From contig NZ_JBOBFT010000005.1 in NCBI RefSeq assembly GCF_050587525.1, forward strand, positions 62,001 through 126,000: DNA of 64,000 nucleotides. The letters run 5' to 3'. Shown one piece after another: positions 37,423 to 45,492 of the stretch. Under the pieces are notes generated by a model. The model was not told where the DNA came from, did not search any database, and saw only the letters and a list, made by a program, of their open reading frames with translations. How positions within the stretch are numbered: the stretch's first letter is position 1; every line of letters begins with the position of its first letter. The position numbers and the translations under genes were made by a program. The DNA comes from Plantibacter sp050587525. Lineage in GTDB: Bacteria > Actinomycetota > Actinomycetes > Actinomycetales > Microbacteriaceae.

Positions 37423-38307
37423 CTAGAAGCCGCTGCCGATCGTGGAGAGTCGCTTGATGCGCTCGACGAGCGGCGGGTGCGTGCTGAACAGGCGAGCGAC
37501 CGCGCCGGGCTTCAGCGGGTCGGAGATCCACAGGTGCGCCATGGACGAGTTCTGCTTCGCCATGGGGCGTCCGTAGGTGGCGAGCTTGCCGAGGGCGCTC
37601 GCGAGCGCTTCAGGGTGGCGGGTCGTGAGAGCGCCGGTCGCATCGGCCAGGTACTCGCGCTGACGAGAGATCGCAAGTTGCACGAGTGTCGCGAGGAGCG
37701 GCGCGACGAGCATCGCGACGATGCCGAGGACGAGCATGACGGGGTTGCCGCCGTTGTTGTTGTTCCGGTTGCCGCCGCCCCAGATCGTCATGCGCAGCAG
37801 CACGTCCGACAGGAAGCCGATCGCGACGACGAGGCCGAAGACGACCATCGACACCCGAATGTCGTAGTTCTGCACGTGGCCGAGTTCGTGGGCCATCACG
37901 CCTTCCAGTTCCGAGTCGTTCATGATCTCGAGCAGGCCCGTGGTCGCCGCGACCATCGCGTGTTCCGGGTCCCGTCCCGTCGCGAAGGCGTTGGGGGCCG
38001 GGTCGTTGATGATGTACACCTCCGGCATGGGGATGCCGGTCGTGATCGCGAGGTTCTCCACCACCCGGTACAGCCGCGGGTTGTCCGCCTTCTCGATGCG
38101 CTGCGCACCGCTCATCGCTATGGCCTGACGACCCGCGAAGAAGTACTGCAGGAGTGCATAGCCGATGGCGACGACGAGCACCACGATCGTGATCGTCGGG
38201 CTCTGGTAGATGGACCCCGCGAGCCAGCCCAGGCCGCCGATGATCACGAGGAACACGATGAAGATGACCACCGTGTTGAACTTGTTCTTGGCGATCGCGC
38301 GATACAT
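37423..38307 (-). CDS. htpX: Zinc metalloprotease HtpX homologue
   Basis: HtpX is a membrane M48 protease that degrades damaged membrane proteins. The 294-residue protein has two N-terminal helices, the zinc motif MAHELGHVQNYD (His140, Glu141, His144) and two further helices after it. A Gly/Asn stretch (WGGGNRNNNNGGN) interrupts the second half. The gene precedes no operon partner downstream. lemA lies 126 bp upstream on the same strand, a common lemA-htpX pairing. Confidence 0.95.
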   Translation of the reverse strand: MYRAIAKNKFNTVVIFIVFLVIIGGLGWLAGSIYQSPTITIVVLVVAIGYALLQYFFAGRQAIAMSGAQRIEKADNPRLYRVVENLAITTGIPMPEVYIINDPAPNAFATGRDPEHAMVAATTGLLEIMNDSELEGVMAHELGHVQNYDIRVSMVVFGLVVAIGFLSDVLLRMTIWGGGNRNNNNGGNPVMLVLGIVAMLVAPLLATLVQLAISRQREYLADATGALTTRHPEALASALGKLATYGRPMAKQNSSMAHLWISDPLKPGAVARLFSTHPPLVERIKRLSTIGSGF

Positions 38308-38433
38308 GGGAGGGCTTTCCTGGAGGGTCTAGGGGCTGTACGGGTGTGGATGGGTGCTGGTTCGGGTGTCCGGGTACGAGGATGACCGGGGCGTCACGCC
38401 CCGGTCATCTGCTCGGCGCTGCGAGCGCGTGGA

Positions 38434-39000
38434 TCAGAACTGGACGCGAGGAGGTTCCGCGATCGCGGCGTTGTCCGTGACCTCGAAGAAGTCACGGGCG
38501 CTGAACCCGAGGCCGCGGGCGAACAGGTTGTTCGGGAAGACCTTGATCTTGGTGTTGAGCTCGCGGACGCCGCCGTTGTAGAAGCGGCGCGATGCCTGGA
38601 TCTTGTCTTCCGTGTCGACGATCTCCGACTGGAGGTGCAGGAAGTTCTGGCTGGCCTGCAACTGCGGGTACGCCTCGGCGACCGCGAAGATGCTCTTGAG
38701 GGCCTGCTGCATGTGGTTCTCGGCTTCACTGACCTGCGCAGGACCCTGCGCGCTCAACGTCTCTGCGCGGGCCTTCGTCACATTCTCGAAGACGGACTTC
38801 TCGTGGGCCGCGTAGCCCTTGACCGCTTCGATGAGGTTGGGGATGAGGTCGGCACGACGCTTCAGCTGCACCGTGATGTCGCTCCAGGCTTCGTCGACGC
38901 GCACGTTGAGCGTGACGAGCGAGTTGTAGGTCGCCCAGAAGTAGATGCCGATGATGACGACCAGGGCGACGACGATGAGGACTGGAATCAGCCATTCCAT
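38434..39000 (-). CDS. lemA: LemA family protein
   Basis: This 188-residue protein has an N-terminal membrane helix (LIPVLIVVALVVIIGIYFWA) and long helices with the family signature YNSLVTLNVRVDEAWSDI and RADLIPNLIEAVKGYAAHE. The C-terminal FPNNLFARGLGF is also typical. LemA proteins are membrane-associated and often paired with HtpX, as here (126 bp apart). The biochemical role is not settled. The short ATG start removes a long unrelated upstream reading. Confidence 0.94.
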   Translation of the reverse strand: MEWLIPVLIVVALVVIIGIYFWATYNSLVTLNVRVDEAWSDITVQLKRRADLIPNLIEAVKGYAAHEKSVFENVTKARAETLSAQGPAQVSEAENHMQQALKSIFAVAEAYPQLQASQNFLHLQSEIVDTEDKIQASRRFYNGGVRELNTKIKVFPNNLFARGLGFSARDFFEVTDNAAIAEPPRVQF

Positions 39001-39177
39001 GGGGTGGGGCTCCTTGCGGCTCGGGTGGTGCAGGTCGCCATATTGTACTGCGAGCTGGTGGGGGTTCCCGGATGCTTCGCAGGAACCCCGCAGCAAGCAT
39101 CCGGCCGCCGTGCAGCCGTCGACGGACCGCACGAGCGGCTCGCGCACCCCTATGCAACGAGGTCCGACGCGCGAATA

Positions 39178-40020
39178 ATGCATCACATGACGAGACATGC
39201 TGCACCGTCGCAGCCGGCGGTCGAGGTTTCCGGGCTCAGCGTCCGCCGTGGACGCGCAGACGTCCTCCACGGGCTCGAGTTCACAGTGCCGCGCGGCAGC
39301 GTGGTCGGCTTGCTCGGGCCGAGCGGGTGCGGCAAGACGACGCTCATGCGTTCGATCGTCGGGGTGCAACGCGGCGTGCGCGGAACGCTCTCGGTGCTGG
39401 GAGCGCCTGCCGGGCATCGGTCGTTGCGGAGGCGCGTCGCGTACATGACGCAGCTCGAGAGCATCTACGACGACCTGACCGTGCGGCAGAACCTCGATTA
39501 CTTCCGTCGCGTGGTCGGTGCGGACCGGGCACTGGTCGACTGTGTGCTCGAGCAGACGGACCTGGTCGCGGAGGCGGGGCGGCTGGCCGCGAACCTCTCC
39601 GGCGGTCAGCGCAACCGCGTCTCGCTCGCGGCCGCACTCCTCGGCGAACCGGAGCTGCTCGTCCTGGACGAACCGACGGTCGGTCTCGATCCCGTGCTCC
39701 GCGTGCAGCTCTGGGAGCTCTTCCACACGCTCGCCGCGACAGGCACCGCCCTCCTCGTGTCGAGCCACGTCATGGACGAGGCCGTGCGCTGCGATCGTCT
39801 GCTTCTCATGAGGGAGGGACGGATCCTCGCCGACGAGACGCCCACCCGGCTGCTGGAGACGACGCGTGCGGTCGACGCGGAGACGGCGTTCCTGCGCGTC
39901 ATCCGGGGCGATGGTCCCCGCGAGCACCACGCCGATGCGCCGCGGCATGGAGACGACAACGACAACGATGTCGACAACGATGACACCACTGTCGACGACA
40001 ACGACAGGGGTGCACGGTGA
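39178..40020 (+). CDS. ABC-2 type transporter ATP-binding protein
   Basis: This 280-residue ATPase of the drug/polysaccharide exporter group has Walker A GPSGCGKTT, signature NLSGGQRNR, Walker B LLVLDEPTVGLDP and H-loop SSHVMDEA. The last 30 residues are almost all Asp/Asn/Thr (from GDDNDNDVDNDD), encoded by a GACAAC-rich tract, and lie outside the fold. The start could also be ATG 39187. An AATAAT box at 39174-39179 suggests a leaderless transcript. Its stop overlaps the permease start by GTGA. Confidence 0.92.
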   Translation: MHHMTRHAAPSQPAVEVSGLSVRRGRADVLHGLEFTVPRGSVVGLLGPSGCGKTTLMRSIVGVQRGVRGTLSVLGAPAGHRSLRRRVAYMTQLESIYDDLTVRQNLDYFRRVVGADRALVDCVLEQTDLVAEAGRLAANLSGGQRNRVSLAAALLGEPELLVLDEPTVGLDPVLRVQLWELFHTLAATGTALLVSSHVMDEAVRCDRLLLMREGRILADETPTRLLETTRAVDAETAFLRVIRGDGPREHHADAPRHGDDNDNDVDNDDTTVDDNDRGAR

Positions 40021-40751
40021 ACCCCCGCCTCACGTTCGCGACGGCCGCGCGGGTCCTCCGGCAGATCGCGCACGACCCGCGCACGATCGTGCTGCTGCTC
40101 GTCGTGCCGAGTCTGCTCGTCGGCCTCATCTCCTGGATCTTCTCCGACACCGACGTGTTCCAACGGATCGGGCCGGCCGTCATCGCTCTGTTCCCGTTCA
40201 TCGTCATGTTCCTCGTGACGTCGATCGCGACGCTCCGGGAGCGCCGCTCCGGCACGCTCGAACGGCTCCTGAGCCTGCCGCTCGGTCGCGGGGACTTCAT
40301 CCTCGGGTACACGCTCGCGTTCGGGCTGCTCGCCGTGCTGCAAGCGGCGATCACCGTCGGATTCGCCGTCTGGGTGTGCGGACTGGACATCGCCGGATCC
40401 ACCGGGCTGATGGTGCTCGTCGCGGTGTGCGATGCGCTCCTCGGCACGACGCTGGGTCTCCTCGCGAGCGCGTTCGCCGCAACCGAGTTCCAGGTCGTCC
40501 AGTTCATGCCGCTGCTCGTCTTCCCGCAGGTGCTGCTCGGCGGGCTCTTCCTGCCCACCGATCAGCTGCCGAGTGTGCTCGAAGCCATCGCGACCTGGTT
40601 GCCGCTCACCCACGCCATCGACGCGCTCAACGCCGTCGTGACGGGTGCGGAGGACGACGCGTACGTCATGGGTCAGGTGCTGATCATCCTCGCGTGGTCG
40701 GTCGGAGCCGTGACACTCGGGTCGCTCACCCTCCGACGACGGACTCCCTGA
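40017..40751 (+). CDS. ABC-2 type transporter permease
   Basis: This 244-residue permease has six hydrophobic segments. The family region LRERRSGTLERLLSLPLGRGDFILGY follows the second helix, and LPLTHAIDALNAV lies near the end. It starts at GTG in an overlap with its ATPase gene. The pair forms an exporter of unknown substrate, of the daunorubicin-resistance type. No signal for a third subunit is seen. Confidence 0.92.
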   Translation: MNPRLTFATAARVLRQIAHDPRTIVLLLVVPSLLVGLISWIFSDTDVFQRIGPAVIALFPFIVMFLVTSIATLRERRSGTLERLLSLPLGRGDFILGYTLAFGLLAVLQAAITVGFAVWVCGLDIAGSTGLMVLVAVCDALLGTTLGLLASAFAATEFQVVQFMPLLVFPQVLLGGLFLPTDQLPSVLEAIATWLPLTHAIDALNAVVTGAEDDAYVMGQVLIILAWSVGAVTLGSLTLRRRTP

Positions 40752-40804
40752 GGAAGCTGCTCACCACTGGTACTCACCCGGGCGCACCACGCCGCTCATC
40801 CCCA

Positions 40805-42118
40805 TCACTCCCCCAGGACGCGCCGGAGGTAGTCGTTCGCGAAGAGCCGACCCGGGTCGAGACGGTCCCGCAGCGCCACGAACTCGTCGAACCGCGGGTA
40901 CACCGTGCGGAGCGACTCGGCCGTGCGGCTGTTCATCTTGCCCCAGTGCGGACGTCCTCCGTACTCCATCATGATCTCCTCGACCGCTCCGAAGTACTGC
41001 GTCGTGTTCTCACGGAAGAAGCGGTGCACGGCGATGTACCCGGACGGGCGACCGGACGCGGTCGACAACCAGAGGTCGTCGGCGGCGGCGAAGCGCACCT
41101 CGATGGGGAAGGAGATGTTCCAACCGCGTTCCTCGATGAGCTCGCGCACCCGTCGGAAGGCTTCGGGCACGTGCTCGGCGGGGATCGCGTACTCCATCTC
41201 CTGGAACCGGACCGTTCGACTCGTCGTGAAGACGTTCGTCGAGTGGTCGGTGAAGCTGCGGTTGCCCGTCACCCGGTCGGCGAGGCGGTTGATGCGCGGG
41301 ATGAGCTTCGGTGCGACGAGTCCCGTGTTGCAGAGCACGCGGTACGCGCCGTTCGCGATGGCGGTGTCGTCGACCCAGCGCCGGACCGGCGGCATCGGGC
41401 TGCGCGGTGCGTCGCCGGCCAGGCGGGTGTTCGTCTTCGTGAGCGCCGTCTCGGTGTGCGGGAACCAGTAGAACTCGAAGTGGTCAGCCGCGGCGGCGCG
41501 GTCGAGCAGGGTCGGGAGCAGCGGTTCGAGCGGTTCCGGTCGTTCGACGGCTTCGAGCACGAACGCCGGGACGCACTGGAGGGTGACGGAGACGATGATG
41601 CCGAGGGCGCCGAGGCTGAGCGCGAGCGCCGGGAGCAGTTCCGTGTGCTCGTGCTCGTCAGCCGTCAGGAGTTCCCCGTCGGCGGTCACGAGGGTGATGC
41701 CGACGACCTGGGTGGCGATGCCCCCGAACGTCGTGCCGGTCCCGTGCGTACCGGTCGAGATCGCACCGCTGATCGACTGCCGGTCGATGTCGCCGAGGTT
41801 CGCCATCGCGAGCCCGTAGGGGCGGAGGAGCCGTGGGATCGCGTGGAGACGGGTGCCCGCGAGCAGCGTCACGCGCGACCGTTCCCGGTCGACGCTCACG
41901 AGCCCCTGCAGATCATCGAGTTCGAGCAGGACGCCCGGTGCTACGGCGATGCCCGTGAAGCTGTGTCCGGCGCCGACGGCCTTGATCGGCAGTCCCGCGC
42001 CCGCGGCGGCACGCACGGCCCGCTGGACGGCGCCGATCGACGATGGACGTTCCACACGGATCGGTTTCGCGTGCTCAGTCCTCGCCCAGTTCCGCCAGAC
42101 GGCGCCCGTCGCCGTCAC
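40805..42118 (-). CDS. FAD-dependent sugar-lactone oxidase-like protein (D-arabinono-1,4-lactone oxidase family)
   Basis: This 437-residue flavoprotein of the VAO family has an FAD domain with IKAVGAGHSFTGIAVAPG and SISGAISTGTHGTGTTFGG. The ALO-type C-terminal domain ends in GRPHWGKMNS, the HWxK substrate motif. Relatives oxidise L-gulono- or D-arabinono-lactones or alditols with oxygen. It is the last gene of the TetR-MFS-PLP enzyme operon, overlapping the preceding gene by ATGA. The substrate is unknown. Confidence 0.88.
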   Translation of the reverse strand: MTATGAVWRNWARTEHAKPIRVERPSSIGAVQRAVRAAAGAGLPIKAVGAGHSFTGIAVAPGVLLELDDLQGLVSVDRERSRVTLLAGTRLHAIPRLLRPYGLAMANLGDIDRQSISGAISTGTHGTGTTFGGIATQVVGITLVTADGELLTADEHEHTELLPALALSLGALGIIVSVTLQCVPAFVLEAVERPEPLEPLLPTLLDRAAAADHFEFYWFPHTETALTKTNTRLAGDAPRSPMPPVRRWVDDTAIANGAYRVLCNTGLVAPKLIPRINRLADRVTGNRSFTDHSTNVFTTSRTVRFQEMEYAIPAEHVPEAFRRVRELIEERGWNISFPIEVRFAAADDLWLSTASGRPSGYIAVHRFFRENTTQYFGAVEEIMMEYGGRPHWGKMNSRTAESLRTVYPRFDEFVALRDRLDPGRLFANDYLRRVLGE

Positions 42119-43359
42119 AGGAACACCTTCCCCTCACCCCGGTAGGTGGGCAGCACGTCGACGATGCGGTCGCCGTCCACGACGTGGAACTCGTCGATGC
42201 GTTCGCTCAGTTCTCCGGACTTCGTGTGTCGGAACCAGACGCGGTCGCCGAGTCGGAGGGCGGCCGCTGCATCGCCCGAAAGGGGCGTTTGGACCTCGCC
42301 TGCCATCTCGCGCGGCAGCATCGTCATGCCCTCCGGCCAGGCGATCTTGGGCAGCCGATCGAGTCCTGGAGGGCCCGACGCCACCCATCCCCCGCCGAGC
42401 ACGGTCGCGAAGCCCGGCGTCGGCTTGCGGACGACGGACAGCCCGAAGGCCGCGGCAGGCGCCGGGGTGAACCGACGGTAGTTGTCGAAGAGGTGACCTC
42501 CGAAGATGCCGCTGCCGGCCGCGATCTCCGTGACCGAGTCGTCGGAGCCCGTGAGTTCGAGCGATCCCGTCCCGCCGCCGTTGACGAACTCGAGCTCGGC
42601 GATCGACCGCACCTCCTCGACGACCGCGGCACGGCGCTCGCGCAGCTCGGCCCACGAGCGTTTCTGGATGCCGCGCAGGACCGCGGACCAGCCCGGCCGA
42701 CCTTCCACATCGTCGCCCTGGCCCGCGATCTGCGCTTCGTACGCCATGATGCCGACGAGGGTGAAGCCCGGCCGTGCGAGCACGACCTCCGCCAACGCCC
42801 TGACCTCGTCCGGCGTCCTGAGCGGCGAGCGCCGCACGCCGATGTGGCCGAGGCCGGGGGCCTGGAACGATGCGTCGAGCTCGATGCAGATCCGGATGGC
42901 CTCCCGGGCCGACGGAGCGAGCACGGCATCGATGAGATCGAGGTGCTCGATCGAGTCGATCATGAGGGTGATGCGCGATGCGGCTTCTGACGAACTGGCG
43001 AGGCGCTCGATCGCATTGCGTTCCGCGGTCGGGTACCCCACGACGATGTCGTCGATCGTCTCGGACAGCCAGAGGGCTTCCGTGAGCGTGTACGCCAGGA
43101 CGCCTGCGTATCCCGGCTGCCGGAGCAGCGCATCGACGACGCCGCGCACCCGGATCGATTTGCTCGCCACCCGGATGGGCTTCCCGCCGGCTCTCCGCAG
43201 CATGTCGTGCGTGTTGTACCGGAGTGCCCCGAGGTGCAGGACCGCGACGGGCGAGTCGATCGTCTGCGTCGCCGTCGTGAGGCCGCCCCAGTATCGGCGC
43301 GGATCACGCCAGGGCGCCGGCACGGTGGCGTTGCCCGCGGCGGAGAGTTCGATGGTCAT
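42115..43359 (-). CDS. Fold-type III PLP enzyme (D-serine deaminase/D-threonine aldolase-like)
   Basis: This 414-residue protein resembles alanine-racemase-fold PLP enzymes of the DSD1/D-threonine aldolase group. The cofactor Lys lies in RVASKSIRV near the N-terminus. IELDASFQAPGLGHIGVRRSP and LVGIMAYEAQ follow. The C-terminal metal-type motif is HVVDGDRIVDVLPTYRGEG. Likely roles are elimination or aldol cleavage of a D-hydroxy amino acid. TGATG couples its start to the MFS gene, and its stop overlaps the oxidase start. Confidence 0.85.
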   Translation of the reverse strand: MTIELSAAGNATVPAPWRDPRRYWGGLTTATQTIDSPVAVLHLGALRYNTHDMLRRAGGKPIRVASKSIRVRGVVDALLRQPGYAGVLAYTLTEALWLSETIDDIVVGYPTAERNAIERLASSSEAASRITLMIDSIEHLDLIDAVLAPSAREAIRICIELDASFQAPGLGHIGVRRSPLRTPDEVRALAEVVLARPGFTLVGIMAYEAQIAGQGDDVEGRPGWSAVLRGIQKRSWAELRERRAAVVEEVRSIAELEFVNGGGTGSLELTGSDDSVTEIAAGSGIFGGHLFDNYRRFTPAPAAAFGLSVVRKPTPGFATVLGGGWVASGPPGLDRLPKIAWPEGMTMLPREMAGEVQTPLSGDAAAALRLGDRVWFRHTKSGELSERIDEFHVVDGDRIVDVLPTYRGEGKVFL

Positions 43360-44609
43360 CAGTTGACTGCTTTCACCTTGAGGGCGGACAGGGCTCCGGC
43401 GACGGCGCACAGCGCGGAGAGGAAGTAAAGGCCGGCGAATCCGCCGAGCGCAGCGACGACGAGCGCTCCGGCGAGCGGGGCGATGGCCTGCGGCACGGCC
43501 TGGGCGATGTTCATGATGCCGAGGTCCTTGCCGTGCGACGCCGGGCCGGGAAGCACCTGCGTGGCGAGGGCCTGGTCGACGGACATGAAGCAGCCGTAGC
43601 CGAGACCGATGAGGGCGGCGGCGAAGAAGCCCATCGGGAGCGACGGCCAGATCGCGAGGAGCAGTGCGGCGAGCGCCTGCGAGCCGGCCGCCGCGACCAC
43701 GAACGGCTTGCGGCGGCCCGATCGGTCCGAGGCCCGTCCGAGCACGAGGGACGCCAGGACGACGAAGACCGTGTACACGATCGTGACGAGCAGGAGGTCG
43801 GTCTCCGCTTCCTTGTCCCCCAGACCGAACAGCAGGAAGTAGAAGAGGAGCGAGGTGCTGAAGGCGTTGCCGAAGTTCACGAAGACGCGGCTGAGCATCG
43901 TCCAGCCGAAGTCCGGGTACTTCCTGGGCGAGATCCAGAGGCTCTCGATGAGCCCTTTCGCGGACAGCGGTGCGACGACCGATGCCGGCGGGAGCGGATC
44001 GGGCAACCGCAGGAACGGGATCACGAGGATGAGCAACAGGACGGCGAGCGCTGAGTAGCCGAAGAAGCGGTCGGTCGCGAGGAGGAGCACGAGGGCGATG
44101 CCGAGGATGGCTCCGACGGCCTGCGGCGCCGAGATCCAACCGGAGACGAATCCGCGCTGGCCGACGGGCACCTGGTCGGAGATCGTTGCAGTGAGGGCCG
44201 CACCGAGGACGCAGAAGCCGATGATCGCCACACACCACCAGACGCCGATCCCGATGATGTCCTGCTGCAGGCCGAGCAGGATGAGTCCGACGGCGAAGAC
44301 GACCGCGCCGGAGGCGATCCAGGGGCGACGGCGCCCGAACCGTGAGCGGGTGCGGTCCGAGAGCGCGCCCGTCAGCGGGTAGGCGATGACCGAGCACAGG
44401 CCGGCGATGCCGGACACGACGCCGAAGGCGACGACGCTCTCGATCCAGTGGTCGGGGTGGAGCTGCTCGTCGATCTGCGCGGGAAGGAGGAGTTGGATGG
44501 GGCCGAGCTGCGCCATCCAGATGCCGAGCCAGGCCATGGCGAAGGCGGCGACCCATCGGCCCGTCACCCGCCGTTCGGCGCCCGTCGTTGCTGCATCAGC
44601 CATGGTCAT
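43359..44609 (-). CDS. MFS transporter (GPH/sugar:cation symporter-like)
   Basis: This 416-residue integral membrane protein has 12 predicted helices. The loop SDRTRSRFGRRRPWIASGAVVF after helix 2 is typical of the glycoside-pentoside-hexuronide/sucrose-symporter group, with a second copy-like loop GRASDRSGRRKPFVVAAAG. It could import a sugar acid or glycoside used by the downstream oxidase. Two nearby ATGs (44609 and 44603) are possible starts; both lie inside the TetR 3' end. The operon is controlled by the adjacent TetR gene. Confidence 0.88.
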   Translation of the reverse strand: MTMADAATTGAERRVTGRWVAAFAMAWLGIWMAQLGPIQLLLPAQIDEQLHPDHWIESVVAFGVVSGIAGLCSVIAYPLTGALSDRTRSRFGRRRPWIASGAVVFAVGLILLGLQQDIIGIGVWWCVAIIGFCVLGAALTATISDQVPVGQRGFVSGWISAPQAVGAILGIALVLLLATDRFFGYSALAVLLLILVIPFLRLPDPLPPASVVAPLSAKGLIESLWISPRKYPDFGWTMLSRVFVNFGNAFSTSLLFYFLLFGLGDKEAETDLLLVTIVYTVFVVLASLVLGRASDRSGRRKPFVVAAAGSQALAALLLAIWPSLPMGFFAAALIGLGYGCFMSVDQALATQVLPGPASHGKDLGIMNIAQAVPQAIAPLAGALVVAALGGFAGLYFLSALCAVAGALSALKVKAVN

Positions 44610-45216
44610 CGGTGCTCCGTCCAGCGGGGGAAGCGAGGGAGGTGAGGAAGTCGGCCGCGTGGTCGAGGAGTTCCTCGGCCACGCGTTCGTCATGGTGCAC
44701 GAGCCACGACACGGTCACGCCGTCGCTGAACACGACGGCGAGGCGGGCGATCTCGTCGATGGGGCGCTGCCACTGCCAGCCGGAGAGGCGGGCCGCAGCT
44801 TCGAGCGCTTCGGCGGAGAGTTCGGAGTATCGGCGGTACTGCTCGGCCGCGAGGTGTTCGAGGCCGGGCGTGCGGAGGGCGTAGTAGGTGAGTTCGAGCA
44901 TCGCCGCCTCCCGACCGGGGTCGGCGCGCATCGACTCGAAGTACCGTTGCAGGCCACCCCGAACGAGGTCGCGGAGGTCGCCTTCCGTCACGGTGTCGGC
45001 GGGAAGGACGACCCGTTCCTCCGCGACGACGTGCGAGATGAGTTCGGTCATGAGCTCGTCGTGCGAGGCGAAGGCGTAGTGGAAGCTCGCGAGGGACATG
45101 CCCGCTTCTGCGACGATGGCGCGGGTGGTCGCGGCGGAGACTCCCCCGGCCGCCACGACCCGAAGTGCTGCACGCACGAGCGCCTGTCGACGTTCCGACG
45201 CGGGGATCCTCGTCAC
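44596..45216 (-). CDS. TetR family transcriptional regulator
   Basis: This 206-residue repressor has the N-terminal HTH in ALRVVAAGGVSAATTRAIVAEAGMS and FHYAFASHDEL, which continues the TetR signature. The rest is a helical ligand domain. It starts at GTG. It overlaps the MFS gene, so it heads a four-gene operon (TetR, MFS, PLP enzyme, FAD oxidase). A perfect 8-2-8 palindrome at 45281-45298 upstream is its probable operator, implying autoregulation of the whole operon. Confidence 0.92.
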   Translation of the reverse strand: MTRIPASERRQALVRAALRVVAAGGVSAATTRAIVAEAGMSLASFHYAFASHDELMTELISHVVAEERVVLPADTVTEGDLRDLVRGGLQRYFESMRADPGREAAMLELTYYALRTPGLEHLAAEQYRRYSELSAEALEAAARLSGWQWQRPIDEIARLAVVFSDGVTVSWLVHHDERVAEELLDHAADFLTSLASPAGRSTDDHG

Positions 45217-45280
45217 CGACCACCTCCGGTGGTGCCCGCCAGCGGGTCAGGTCCCGTCGTCGGCGATGACGTCGGGCCGA

Positions 45281-45298
45281 CTGGGTCAAATGACCCAG
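45281..45298. promoter_or_regulatory. Probable TetR operator palindrome
   Basis: CTGGGTCAAATGACCCAG is a perfect inverted repeat of 8 bp per arm with a two-base centre. It lies 65-82 bp upstream of the TetR start, in the promoter region of the four-gene operon. The regulator binding is inferred from position and symmetry. Confidence 0.7.
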
Positions 45299-45492
45299 TG
45301 CGGTAAGTATGCACGATCAGAGCCGATTTCGCACCAGATTGCCCGTGAATCCCCCGACACCGGGCCGAGGAGGTTGACTTTGCCCCCTCGCTTTGGGGGA
45401 ATGGAAGCACGGTGCAGGGGACGACGCGAGACGAGCGAGGAGTCCGGTCGACACGGTCGACCGGGCGTCGAGCGGTCCTCGGGGCCGGAACA

